The position numbers were made by a program, and so were the translations under genes. From Arthrobacter sp. B0490 (GTDB lineage Bacteria > Actinomycetota > Actinomycetes > Actinomycetales > Micrococcaceae): a DNA stretch of 33,902 nt. Where the stretch lies: the NCBI RefSeq assembly GCF_002929355.1, contig NZ_PJIR01000022.1, positions 1-33,902 on the forward strand, written 5' to 3'. The notes under the pieces were generated by a model. It searched no databases and was not told the DNA's origin. It saw only the letters and a list, made by a program, of their open reading frames with translations. Positions 15,678 through 23,750 of the stretch are shown here, piece after piece (the stretch's first letter is position 1; every line of letters starts with the position of its first letter).

Positions 15678-17636
15678 ATGGCTGCAGGACACGAGGCCGG
15701 GCCCGGGGCGACCCCCGGGCAGGACTACCGACGGCTGCACGCGGACAGCCTCGCGGACCCGGAGCGGTTCTGGCTGGACGCGGCGCGTGCGGTCGACTGG
15801 ACGACCCCACCCACTGTCGCTGCGGACGGCTCCGACGCCCCGCTGCACCGCTGGTTCCCCGGTGCCTCCCTCAACACGAGCTACAACGCCCTCGACCGCC
15901 ACGTCGAGGCCGGCCGGGGCAGGCAGGCGGCACTCGTCTACGACTCCGCGATGCTCGGCACCTCCCGCACCCTCACGTACGCCGAGCTCCGCGACGAGGT
16001 CGCCGTGTTCGCGGGGGTGCTCGCAGGCCTCGGTGTCGGTAGGGGCGACAGGGTGCTCGTCTACCTGCCGATGATCCCCGAGGCCGTCGTGGCCATGCTC
16101 GCCTGTGCCCGGATCGGCGCGATCCACTCCGTGGTCTTCGGGGGCTTCGCCGCCGCCGAACTGGCCGCGCGCATCAGGGACGCCCGACCCGCGGCGATCG
16201 TGACGGCGGACGGCGGCATCGAACCCGCCCGGCGCGTCGAATACCTCCCGGCCGTCCAGGAGGCGCTCGCGCTCGCCGACAGCACCGGGACGCCCGTCGT
16301 CGTGAAGGCGCGCGAGGGGTTCGGGCACGGCGTCGCAGGGTACCGGGAACCCGGGACGAGGTGGCTGGACTGGGACGCGGCCGTCTCCACCGCCGATGCC
16401 GTCCCGCCCGTGGAGGTCGCCGCCACCGACCCGCTCTACATCCTCTACACCTCCGGCACCACGGGCTCCCCGAAGGGCGTGGTACGCGACAACGGCGGGC
16501 ACGCCGTCGCGCTCACCTGGTCCATGCGGGCGATCTTCGGCATCGGACCGGGGGACACGATGCTGACGGCGTCCGACGTCGGCTGGGTGGTGGGACACTC
16601 CTACATCGTCTACGGGCCGCTCCTGGCCGGCGCCACGACCGTCCTGTACGAGGGGAAGCCCGTGGGCACCCCCGACGCCGGAGCCTTCGGGCGACTCATC
16701 GAACAGCACCGCGTGAAGGTGCTGTTCACCGCCCCGACCGCCCTGCGCTCCGTGCGGCGGGCGGACCCCGTCGGTGCGGCCGTCCGGGCTCACGGCCTCT
16801 CCTCGCTGGAGACGCTCTTCTCGGCCGGGGAGCGGCTCGACACCGGGACCTCGGAGTGGATCGGGGAGGTCCTCGGCGTACCCGTCGTCGACAACTGGTG
16901 GCAGACGGAGACCGGGTGGCCGATCTGCGCGAACCCGCGCGGACTGGGCGGCGTCCCGCTGAAGGCCGGCTCGCCGTCCCTGCCGTCGCCCGGCTTCGAC
17001 GTCGTGATCCTCGACCCCGGCGGGTCCCCGCTGCCGGCCGGGACCGAGGGGAGTATCGCCCTCCGCCTCCCGCTCCCGCCCGGCACGCTGACGACCCTGT
17101 GGGGCAGCGACGACCGCTACCGGGACGCGTACCTCAGCGATGTCGAGGGCTTCTACACGAGCGGCGACTCCGGGTACCTGGACGAGGACGGCTACCTGTT
17201 CGTGATGGGCCGCACCGACGACGTCATCAACGTGGCAGGCCACCGGCTCTCGACCGGTGCGATCGAACAGGTGGTCGCCCAGCACCCCGCCGTGGCCGAG
17301 TGCGCCGTGCTCGGCCTGCCGGACCCCGTCAAGGGACAGCGCGCGAGCGGGTACGTGGTGCTGAAGACGGGCGTCTCGATCGACCCGGCGTCGCTCGAGG
17401 CCGAGCTCGTGGCCATGGTCCGCCGCACGATCGGCCCGGTCGCCGACTTCCGGTCGGCCGTCGTCGTCGAGGCGCTGCCGAAGACGCGGTCCGGCAAGAT
17501 CCTGCGCAAGACGATGCGGCAGATGGCGGCGGGCACGGCGTACTCCGTCCCGTCCACCATCGAGGACCCCTCGGTGCTCGAGGCGCTGGAGCCGCTGCTG
17601 CGCCAGGCGACGGACCGGCGATCAGCCGGCGGATGA
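15678..17636 (+). CDS. prpE: Propionyl-CoA synthetase (acetyl-CoA synthetase-like AMP ligase)
   Basis: 652 aa from ATG 15678 with GAGGGG about 6 nt upstream. ATG 15645 with GGGGG upstream gives 663 aa and is almost as good. It activates propionate with ATP and CoA via an acyl-AMP. Motifs: YTSGTTGSPKG at residues 257-267, WWQTETGWPI, the YTSGDSGYLDEDG hinge region with GRTDDVINVAGHRLS, and the catalytic, acetylatable K607 in TRSGKILRK. Length and the N-terminal DPERFW segment fit the Acs/PrpE group. Propionate rather than acetate is chosen because of the divergent prpDBC operon. No adjacent sirtuin or acetyltransferase gene is visible. Confidence 0.85.
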   Translation: MAAGHEAGPGATPGQDYRRLHADSLADPERFWLDAARAVDWTTPPTVAADGSDAPLHRWFPGASLNTSYNALDRHVEAGRGRQAALVYDSAMLGTSRTLTYAELRDEVAVFAGVLAGLGVGRGDRVLVYLPMIPEAVVAMLACARIGAIHSVVFGGFAAAELAARIRDARPAAIVTADGGIEPARRVEYLPAVQEALALADSTGTPVVVKAREGFGHGVAGYREPGTRWLDWDAAVSTADAVPPVEVAATDPLYILYTSGTTGSPKGVVRDNGGHAVALTWSMRAIFGIGPGDTMLTASDVGWVVGHSYIVYGPLLAGATTVLYEGKPVGTPDAGAFGRLIEQHRVKVLFTAPTALRSVRRADPVGAAVRAHGLSSLETLFSAGERLDTGTSEWIGEVLGVPVVDNWWQTETGWPICANPRGLGGVPLKAGSPSLPSPGFDVVILDPGGSPLPAGTEGSIALRLPLPPGTLTTLWGSDDRYRDAYLSDVEGFYTSGDSGYLDEDGYLFVMGRTDDVINVAGHRLSTGAIEQVVAQHPAVAECAVLGLPDPVKGQRASGYVVLKTGVSIDPASLEAELVAMVRRTIGPVADFRSAVVVEALPKTRSGKILRKTMRQMAAGTAYSVPSTIEDPSVLEALEPLLRQATDRRSAGG

Positions 17637-17661
17637 TCGGCCGACCGGTGGGCCGGCGGTG

Positions 17662-18381
17662 CTAGTGGTCCGCGCCGTCACGCGCCCAGCTGTACTCGAA
17701 CTCCGGGCGCCCCCGCGTCCCGTAGCGGGGCGTGCGCTGGACCGACTGCTGGTCGGCGAGGTACTCGAGGTAGCGACGCGCCGTGACCCTCGACATGGAC
17801 AGGGCCTCCGACACCTCGATGGCCGAGGTGGGTGCGGAGAGCTCCTTGAGGAGCCGTGACACGGCGCGCAGCGTCTCCGCCGAGAGGCCCTTCGGCAGCA
17901 GCGCGGCCGTCGCCGGGCGCAGCGAGGCGAAGGCCGAGTCGACCTCGGCCTGGGTGGTGGTGGACGCCTGCTCCACCAGGTTCCGGCGGAAGTCGCGGTA
18001 GGCGCCGAGCTTCTCGCTGAACGCCGAGTAGGTGAACGGCTTGATGAGGTACTGGACGATCCCGGAGGAGATGGCCGAGCGGACCACCTGCAGGTCCCGC
18101 ACGGCCGTGATCGCGACGATGTCCAGGGGCAGCCCGAGGCCGCGCACCCGGCGGACGATGTCCAGGCCGTGGGCATCCGGGAGGTTCATGTCCAGCAGCA
18201 TGAGGTCGACGGCGGCCGGCGCCCCCCGGGTACCGCCGCCCAGGTGGAGGAAGGCGGCGAGTTCCGCGCCGCTCCGGGCGATCCCCACCAGTTCGAACCC
18301 CTCGAGCCGCCGCACGTACTCCGCGTGGGCGTCCGCGGCGACCGGGTCGTCCTCCACCACGAGGACCCGGATGGTGCTCAT
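17662..18381 (-). CDS. Response regulator, CitB/DcuR family
   Basis: 239 aa from ATG 18381. The receiver domain (1-120) has the acidic pocket E10-D11-D12, phospho-acceptor D64 (LLDMNLPD), T92 and K114 (YLIKPF). The C-terminal half (about 175-235) carries a helix-turn-helix with SAIEVSEALSMSRVTARRYLEYLA, the pattern of CitB/DpiA/DcuR regulators of citrate and C4-dicarboxylate uptake. Its ATG overlaps the kinase stop (ATGA), so both come from one minus-strand transcript. The divergent dctA is the likely target. Its end is 25 nt from the convergent prpE stop, with no clear terminator between. Confidence 0.9.
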   Translation of the reverse strand: MSTIRVLVVEDDPVAADAHAEYVRRLEGFELVGIARSGAELAAFLHLGGGTRGAPAAVDLMLLDMNLPDAHGLDIVRRVRGLGLPLDIVAITAVRDLQVVRSAISSGIVQYLIKPFTYSAFSEKLGAYRDFRRNLVEQASTTTQAEVDSAFASLRPATAALLPKGLSAETLRAVSRLLKELSAPTSAIEVSEALSMSRVTARRYLEYLADQQSVQRTPRYGTRGRPEFEYSWARDGADH

Positions 18382-20093
18382 GACCTGGCCCCGCCCTCGG
18401 CGCCCAGCGCCACGGCCGATCCGTTCCCGGTCGAGGTCCCACCGGACGTGCCGTCCTGCCCGGGGCCGCCCGCAGCTCCGGGCAGGGGGAGGCGCACCGA
18501 GAAGCGCGCGCCGCCGTCGTCGGTGTCCGCCACCTCGATCGCACCGCCGAAGCGCTCCACGGCCTGCCGGACGAGGGCCAGCCCGATCCCGCGTCCGGAG
18601 CCCTCCGCCGCGTCCGGCGCCTTCGTGCTGTAGCCGAAGGCGAACACCTTGGCCTTCTCCGAGTCGGGCAGCCCGTTGCCGCTGTCCTCCACGACGATCT
18701 CGAGACCGCCGGTCGCGTCCCCGCCCGTCCTCCGCACCGTGAGCACCACCCGTGGTGCGGGGGACGCGGCGGCCTCGTCGAACGCGTTGTCGAGGAGGTT
18801 GCCGATGATCGTCACCACATCCACGGGATTGAGCGAACCCGCCTGTGCGTCGGTGGCGATGTGGGTCGTCAGTTCGATCCCGCGCTCGTTCGCCTGGGCC
18901 GCCTTGCCCACGAGGAGGGCCGCGATGAACGGTTCGTCGATCGCCCCCACCACCTCGTCGGTGAGGCGCTGTGACTGCTGCAGGTCCCGGGTGGCGAACT
19001 CGAGGGCGTCGGCGTTCCGGCCGAGCTCCACCAGCGAGACGATGGTGTGGAGGCGGTTGGCATGCTCGTGCGTCTGCGAGCGCAGCGCGTCGGTGAGGGT
19101 ACGCATCGTCTGGACCTGTCCTGTCAGTGCCTCGATCTCGGTGTGGTCCCGCAGTGTCGTCACCGTGCCGAGCGCGGCCTGCTGGTGGGTGCCGCGCCGT
19201 GCCGGGGCGGGCGGGACGGCCGGCTCCTGGTTCACCACGAGCACCCGGCTGGCGGTGAGGTGCACCTCGTCGAGCGCCCGCCGTCCCGACGCGAGGAGTT
19301 CCCGCAGGGACTGGGGCACGGCGAGCCGCGACGCCGGGACCGGGTGCTGCTTCCCGTCCAGTCCGAGGAGGCGTGCCGCCTCGTCGTTGTAGAGCACGAG
19401 GCGACCGGCGGCGTCGGTCAGGAGCAGTCCCTCCCGCACGGAGTGCAGGACGGAGTCGTAGAACACGAACGTGCGGGACAGTTCCGCCGGTCCCATGCCC
19501 AGCGTCGCCCGCCGGAGGCGCCGGCTCAGCAGGAACGAGGCGAGGGCCCCCAGCGTCAGGGAGCCCAGGGCGATCAGGGCGACGAGGGGCAGTTGCGCAT
19601 TGCGGGCGATCGCGGCGCGGTCCACGGTGATCCCCGAGGCGACCATCGCCCGCACCGTCCCGGCGTCGTCCACCACCGGCACGATCGACCGGATCGACGG
19701 GCCGAGGGTCCCCGCGTAGGTCTCGGTGTGCGTCCGCCCGGCGAGGGCCTCGGCGACCGAGCCGATGTACGGCCTGCCGATCTGCTCGGGGTTGCGGTGC
19801 GTGAACCGGGTGCGGTCCGTGCCCATGATGGTGATGAAGTCCACGCCCAGGCGGTCCATCACGTCGACGGCGTAGGGCTGCAGCGTGGCGGAGGGATCGG
19901 GTCCCTGCACGGCGGCGAGGACGGCCGGTTCGAGGGCGATGGCCGTGGATACCGCGACCATCCGCTCCGCCGCGGCGTCGTTGACGCCCTGGGCGGCGTC
20001 GGCGTACAGGATGACGGACAGGGACGCCGAGAGCACCAGGATGAACACGAGCTGGGTGAGGAAGAACTGTCGGGCAAGACTCCATCGACGCAC
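18378..20093 (-). CDS. Sensor histidine kinase, CitA/DcuS type
   Basis: 571 aa from GTG 20093; AAGGAG lies about 12 nt upstream. Order: TM1 (about 10-30), extracytoplasmic PAS/Cache domain (31-167), TM2 (168-190), cytoplasmic PAS (about 205-320), dimerisation helix with H342 in SQTHEHANRLH, and ATPase domain with N-box GNLLDNAFDE (431-440), VEDSGNGLPDS and GSGRGIGLAL. The sensor part has RFTHRNPEQIGRPYIG (R96, H99), which lines up with the RYSH ligand-binding motif of E. coli DcuS; R135 in SIRSIVPV may be the second ligand arginine. This supports a C4-dicarboxylate or citrate ligand. The last 35 residues are Gly/Ser-rich and probably disordered. Confidence 0.92.
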   Translation of the reverse strand: MRRWSLARQFFLTQLVFILVLSASLSVILYADAAQGVNDAAAERMVAVSTAIALEPAVLAAVQGPDPSATLQPYAVDVMDRLGVDFITIMGTDRTRFTHRNPEQIGRPYIGSVAEALAGRTHTETYAGTLGPSIRSIVPVVDDAGTVRAMVASGITVDRAAIARNAQLPLVALIALGSLTLGALASFLLSRRLRRATLGMGPAELSRTFVFYDSVLHSVREGLLLTDAAGRLVLYNDEAARLLGLDGKQHPVPASRLAVPQSLRELLASGRRALDEVHLTASRVLVVNQEPAVPPAPARRGTHQQAALGTVTTLRDHTEIEALTGQVQTMRTLTDALRSQTHEHANRLHTIVSLVELGRNADALEFATRDLQQSQRLTDEVVGAIDEPFIAALLVGKAAQANERGIELTTHIATDAQAGSLNPVDVVTIIGNLLDNAFDEAAASPAPRVVLTVRRTGGDATGGLEIVVEDSGNGLPDSEKAKVFAFGYSTKAPDAAEGSGRGIGLALVRQAVERFGGAIEVADTDDGGARFSVRLPLPGAAGGPGQDGTSGGTSTGNGSAVALGAEGGARS

Positions 20094-20311
20094 GCGGCGA
20101 TCCCGCTCCTTCCGGTTCCCGTCGGCCCGCCCCCGGGAGCGACGCGCAGGTCAGCGGGACCGTGACCAGTATGAACTCAATGGTGATCCCGGTCACTCCC
20201 ACTGCCATGATGAAGAGGATCACAACAACACTACGCTCCTGGTGAGACCCCTCCGGCGAAGAACGACCTTCGCCGCCGGCGCCCCCGGGCAGCGGACACC
20301 AAGGAGAACAC
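20094..20311. promoter_or_regulatory. Divergent control region between sensor kinase and dctA
   Basis: 218 bp separate the two divergent genes. An inverted repeat GTGACC (20162-20167) and GGTCAC (20191-20196) with a 23-nt gap is a possible regulator site. AAGGAG at 20301-20306 is a strong ribosome-binding site 5 nt before the dctA start. The middle (20200-20240) is richer in A and T than its surroundings, as expected of promoter DNA, but I could not fix a -35/-10 pair. Confidence 0.4.
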
Positions 20312-21715
20312 ATGGCCATCGCATCGTCGCGGTCCGGGACCGGACCCGCGCAACCCCGCAAGAGGGTCGACAAGACCCACTTCCTCTACATCGCGGTCAT
20401 CGTCGCCGTCGTCCTCGGCGCGATCCTCGGCCTCGCCGCCCCCGAGTTCGCCAAGGCGCTCAAGCCGATCGGGACCGGGTTCATCAACCTCATCAAGATG
20501 ATGATCGCCCCGATCATCTTCTGCACCATCGTGCTGGGCGTCGGATCCATCGCGAAGGCGGCGACGGTGGGCAAGGTCGGCGGCCTCGCCCTCGGCTACT
20601 TCATGGTCATGTCGACCTTCGCGCTCGCCATCGGCCTCGTCGTCGGCAACCTCATCAACCCGGGCGAGGGCCTGGACATCTCGTCGTCGACGTACGAGCT
20701 CCCCGCCACCGCCGAGGGCGCACCCGAGGGCACCGTCGGTTTCCTGCTGAGCATCATCCCGACCACGCTGCTGTCGGCCCTGACGGGTCCCAGCATCCTG
20801 CAGACCCTGTTCGTCGCACTGCTCGTCGGCTTCGCGCTGCAGAAGATGGGCTCCGCCGGCACGCCGATCCTCCGCGGCATCGGCCACATCCAGGCCCTCG
20901 TGTTCCGCATCCTCATCATGATCATGTGGCTGGCACCGATCGGTGCCTTCGGTGCCATCGCCGCCGTGGTCGGGGAGACGGGCGTGCAGGCGATCATCAG
21001 CATGGCGACCCTCATGATCGCCTTCTACATCACCTGCGCCCTGTTCATCGTCGTCATCCTGGGCGGGCTCCTGAAGATCGTGACCGGCGTCAACATCTTC
21101 AAGCTGATGAAGTACCTGGGCCGGGAGTACCTGCTGATCTTCAGCACCTCCTCCTCCGAGGCGGCACTGCCCCGCCTGATCGCGAAGATGGAGCACGTCG
21201 GTGTCTCCAAGCCCGTCGTCGGCATCACCGTCCCCACGGGATACTCCTTCAACCTCGACGGCACGGCGATCTACCTCACCATGGCGGCCCTCTTCGTCGC
21301 CGAGGCGCTCGGCAAGCCGCTGGCCCTGGGCGAGCAGATCTCCCTGCTGATCTTCATGATCATCGCCTCGAAGGGTGCCGCAGGCGTCACGGGTGCCGGC
21401 CTGGCGACCCTCGCCGGCGGCCTCCAGTCGCACCGCCCCGACCTGGTGGACGGTGTCGGCCTGATCGTCGGCATCGACCGCTTCATGTCCGAGGCGCGTG
21501 CGCTGACGAACTTCACCGGAAACGCCGTGGCCACGGTGCTCATCGGCACCTGGACCAAGGAGATCGACCGGGCCCGCGTGGACGAGGTCCTCGAGGGACG
21601 CCTTCCCTTCGACGAGGCCACGATGGCCACGGATCACCGCTTCGAGAACGACGACGTCGAGGCCGGCGCCGAGGCGAGGACAGACGCGGCGGTACGCGGC
21701 ACCAGCGCCCACTGA
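20312..21715 (+). CDS. dctA: C4-dicarboxylate:cation symporter DctA
   Basis: 467 aa; ATG 20312 with ideal AAGGAG spacing. SDF (glutamate/aspartate:cation symporter) family, imports succinate, fumarate, malate and related acids. Signatures: hydrophobic segments from about residue 23 on, the serine-rich re-entrant loop STSSSEAALP, PTGYSFNLDGTAIYLTMAA in the second half, and the substrate-binding helix GIDRFMSEARALTNFTGNAVAT near the end. The cytoplasmic tail of about 50 residues is acidic. DctA over GltP is favoured by the adjacent DcuS-like two-component pair; in E. coli DctA also acts as co-sensor with DcuS. Followed by a very strong hairpin. Confidence 0.92.
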   Translation: MAIASSRSGTGPAQPRKRVDKTHFLYIAVIVAVVLGAILGLAAPEFAKALKPIGTGFINLIKMMIAPIIFCTIVLGVGSIAKAATVGKVGGLALGYFMVMSTFALAIGLVVGNLINPGEGLDISSSTYELPATAEGAPEGTVGFLLSIIPTTLLSALTGPSILQTLFVALLVGFALQKMGSAGTPILRGIGHIQALVFRILIMIMWLAPIGAFGAIAAVVGETGVQAIISMATLMIAFYITCALFIVVILGGLLKIVTGVNIFKLMKYLGREYLLIFSTSSSEAALPRLIAKMEHVGVSKPVVGITVPTGYSFNLDGTAIYLTMAALFVAEALGKPLALGEQISLLIFMIIASKGAAGVTGAGLATLAGGLQSHRPDLVDGVGLIVGIDRFMSEARALTNFTGNAVATVLIGTWTKEIDRARVDEVLEGRLPFDEATMATDHRFENDDVEAGAEARTDAAVRGTSAH

Positions 21716-21744
21716 CGCTCGGGCACCGAGCACTTCGAGCCGAC

Positions 21745-21788
21745 GACGACGGCGGCGACCCGGTACACGCCGGGTCGCCGCCGTCGTC
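21745..21788 (+). terminator. Strong hairpin terminator after dctA
   Basis: A perfect 19-bp stem (21745-21763 with 21770-21788) closes on a 6-nt loop TACACG, 29 nt after the dctA stop. There is no T-tract (CGTTCCC follows), common for actinobacterial terminators. It separates the catabolic block from the parA-scpA operon. Confidence 0.85.
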
Positions 21789-21838
21789 CGTTCCCGGCCC
21801 CGCCGCCCCCGGATGGACCGATCGGGGCGAAGGTTCTA

Positions 21839-21851
21839 CCTCAGGTTGAGG
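21839..21851 (+). promoter_or_regulatory. Candidate regulator site upstream of parA
   Basis: CCTCA-GGT-TGAGG is a 5-bp inverted repeat with a 3-nt centre, about 140 nt before the parA start, in an otherwise empty stretch between the dctA terminator and parA. It resembles half of the spaced palindromes used by MerR-family proteins. A related sequence lies upstream of the merR gene at 32149. Confidence 0.35.
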
Positions 21852-21987
21852 ATCAAGGCTCGGGACCGTCCGGCATCCGCCTTCGCGACCGTCGGCACCG
21901 GCGTTGTACCGTGGACTAGAAGAAAAGCCGCTCGGACACCGTTCAGCGACCGGCCGCACCGAATCTGATGGAAGCGTGGAGAAATAC

Positions 21988-22875
21988 GTGAGTAGTGAAC
22001 AGGGTTCCACAACTCTGCCCAGCGCAGTGGACGCGGGATTCGGCCCCACCGGCCGCCCTGTGACGGAGTTCCCTGAACCCCGGATCCTCGAGTCGCACGG
22101 CCCGGCGCGGGTGATCGCGATGGTCAACCAGAAGGGCGGGGTCGGGAAGACGACGTCGACCATCAACCTCGGGGCGGCGCTCGCCGAGGCCGGCCGCAAG
22201 GTGCTGCTCGTGGACTTCGATCCCCAGGGCGCGCTGTCCGCGGGCCTCGGCACCAATCCCCACGAGCTCGACGTGACGGTGTACAACGTGCTGATGGACC
22301 GCAAGGTGTCCATCCAGGACGCCATCCAGCACACCGCGATCGAGAACATCGACCTGCTGCCCGCCAACATCGACCTCTCCGCGGCCGAGGTGCAGCTGGT
22401 CAACGAGGTCGCACGCGAGCAGGTCCTCGACCGTGCGCTGCGCAAGGTCTCCGACGACTACGACGTCATCCTCATCGACTGCCAGCCGTCCCTCGGACTC
22501 CTCACGGTGAACGCCCTCACCGCCGCGCACGGCGTCATCATCCCGCTCATCTGCGAGTTCTTCGCGCTGCGCGCGGTGGCTCTGCTGGTCGAGACGATCG
22601 AGAAGGTCCAGGACCGCCTCAACCCGCGCCTGCAGATCGACGGCGTCCTGGCGACCATGTACGACGCGAGGACGCTGCACAGCCGCGAGGTGATCGCGCG
22701 CCTCGTCGAGGCCTTCGGGGACAAGGTCTTCGAGACCGTCATCAAGCGCACCATCAAGTTCGCGGACGCGACCGTGGCCGCCGAACCCATCACGTCCTAC
22801 GCCGCGAACCACTCGGGCGCCGACGCCTACCGCAGTCTCGCGAGGGAGCTCATCAGCAGGGGCGGAGCGCCCTAG
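21988..22875 (+). CDS. ParA/Soj-family ATPase in the scpA-scpB operon
   Basis: 295 aa from GTG 21988, chosen because GGAGA lies about 6 nt upstream; GTG 21976 is an alternative. A flexible stretch of about 40 residues precedes the deviant Walker A KGGVGKTT (49-56), then VDFDPQGALSAGL and the Walker B-like DYDVILIDCQPSLGLLTVNA. This is the ParA homologue that Actinobacteria carry next to ScpA/ScpB (Rv1708 in M. tuberculosis). No parB is adjacent, so it is probably not the main ParA of the origin-proximal parAB. Chromosome organisation role with the SMC-ScpAB complex is inferred from context. 35 nt precede scpA. Confidence 0.88.
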   Translation: MSSEQGSTTLPSAVDAGFGPTGRPVTEFPEPRILESHGPARVIAMVNQKGGVGKTTSTINLGAALAEAGRKVLLVDFDPQGALSAGLGTNPHELDVTVYNVLMDRKVSIQDAIQHTAIENIDLLPANIDLSAAEVQLVNEVAREQVLDRALRKVSDDYDVILIDCQPSLGLLTVNALTAAHGVIIPLICEFFALRAVALLVETIEKVQDRLNPRLQIDGVLATMYDARTLHSREVIARLVEAFGDKVFETVIKRTIKFADATVAAEPITSYAANHSGADAYRSLARELISRGGAP

Positions 22876-22910
22876 TGCCCGTTCCCTCCGGGTCCGCCCG
22901 GTACCCCTAG

Positions 22911-23750
22911 ATGGCGGACCAGACGGTCTTCGAGGTGCAGCTGGCCAACTTCAGCGGACCCTTCGACCTGCTGCTGAACCTCATCTCGCGGCGCGAACTC
23001 GACATCACGGAGATCGCCCTGGCCCAGGTGACGGACGAGTTCATCGCGCACATCCGCCGTATCCAGGCCGCTGAAGGAGAATGGCGGCTCGACGAGGCGA
23101 GCGAATTCCTCGTCGTCGCCGCCACGCTCCTCGACCTGAAGGCGGCCCGGCTCCTCCCGGCCGGTGCCGTCGAGGACGAGGAGGACATCGCCCTCCTGGA
23201 AGCGCGCGACCTCCTCTTCGCCCGGCTCCTGCAGTACAGGGCCTTCAAGGAGATGGCACGCCGGCTCGCGACCCGGCTCGAGGAGGAGGACACCCGCTAC
23301 GCGCGCGACGTGCCGCTCGAACCCGCCTTCACGAGCCTCTTGCCCGAGCTCGTCTGGAAGCATTCGCCCGCGGACCTCGCCGCGCTCGCAGCGAAGCTGC
23401 TCGCCCCGCGCCAGGAGCAGCCGGCCGAGGTGTCGATCGGTCACCTGCACGCGCCGCCCGTGAGCGTGCGCGACCAGGCGCTCGTGGTGCAGGACCTGCT
23501 ACGGAGCAGGGGACCCCTCTCCTTCCGGCAGCTGACCGAGGACGCCGGATCGCGGATGGTGCTCGTCGTGCGGTTCCTCGCCCTGCTGGAGCTCTTCCGG
23601 GACGGCGCCGTCTCCTTCGACCAGCAGGCACCGCTGTCGGAGCTGCTGGTCAGCTGGAGCGCCGACGACGAGCGGTGGACGGCCGATCCGCCGAGGAACG
23701 ACGTCGAGGGCACCGACCTCGTGCACAGCGGAGGAGCGCTCCATGGATGA
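22911..23750 (+). CDS. scpA: Segregation and condensation protein A
   Basis: 279 aa kleisin that bridges the SMC heads and binds ScpB. N-terminal FEVQLANFSGPFDLLLNLI and ITEIALAQVTDEFIAHI are the classic ScpA opening. The middle has AATLLDLKAARLLP and the YRAFKEMARRL helix; the C-terminal winged helix (about 190-255) binds the SMC cap. ATG 22911 is fixed by a TAG codon immediately upstream in the same frame; the ribosome-binding site is weak. It overlaps scpB by 8 nt. Confidence 0.93.
   Translation: MADQTVFEVQLANFSGPFDLLLNLISRRELDITEIALAQVTDEFIAHIRRIQAAEGEWRLDEASEFLVVAATLLDLKAARLLPAGAVEDEEDIALLEARDLLFARLLQYRAFKEMARRLATRLEEEDTRYARDVPLEPAFTSLLPELVWKHSPADLAALAAKLLAPRQEQPAEVSIGHLHAPPVSVRDQALVVQDLLRSRGPLSFRQLTEDAGSRMVLVVRFLALLELFRDGAVSFDQQAPLSELLVSWSADDERWTADPPRNDVEGTDLVHSGGALHG

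Noticed and set aside
17623..17661. Repeated GGCCGGCGG-like bases between prpE and the response regulator as a terminator
   Set aside because: They are mostly direct repeats; the only stem (CGATCA/TGATCG, 6 bp) is weak and overlaps the prpE end.
20171..20245. 24-codon plus-strand frame (MNSMVIPVTPTAMMKRITTT...) as a threonine-type leader peptide upstream of dctA
   Set aside because: No ribosome-binding site, no terminator/antiterminator hairpins after it, and no biosynthetic gene downstream.
17662..20373. 903-aa minus-strand frame running through the regulator and kinase
   Set aside because: Only its last 239 codons are real (the response regulator). The upstream part is out of frame with the kinase, whose motifs are clear.
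21904..21987. TTG start at 21904 for the parA gene
   Set aside because: The extra 28 codons have no ribosome-binding site, lie in probable promoter DNA, and are unlike the ParA family; GTG 21988 has GGAGA at good distance.
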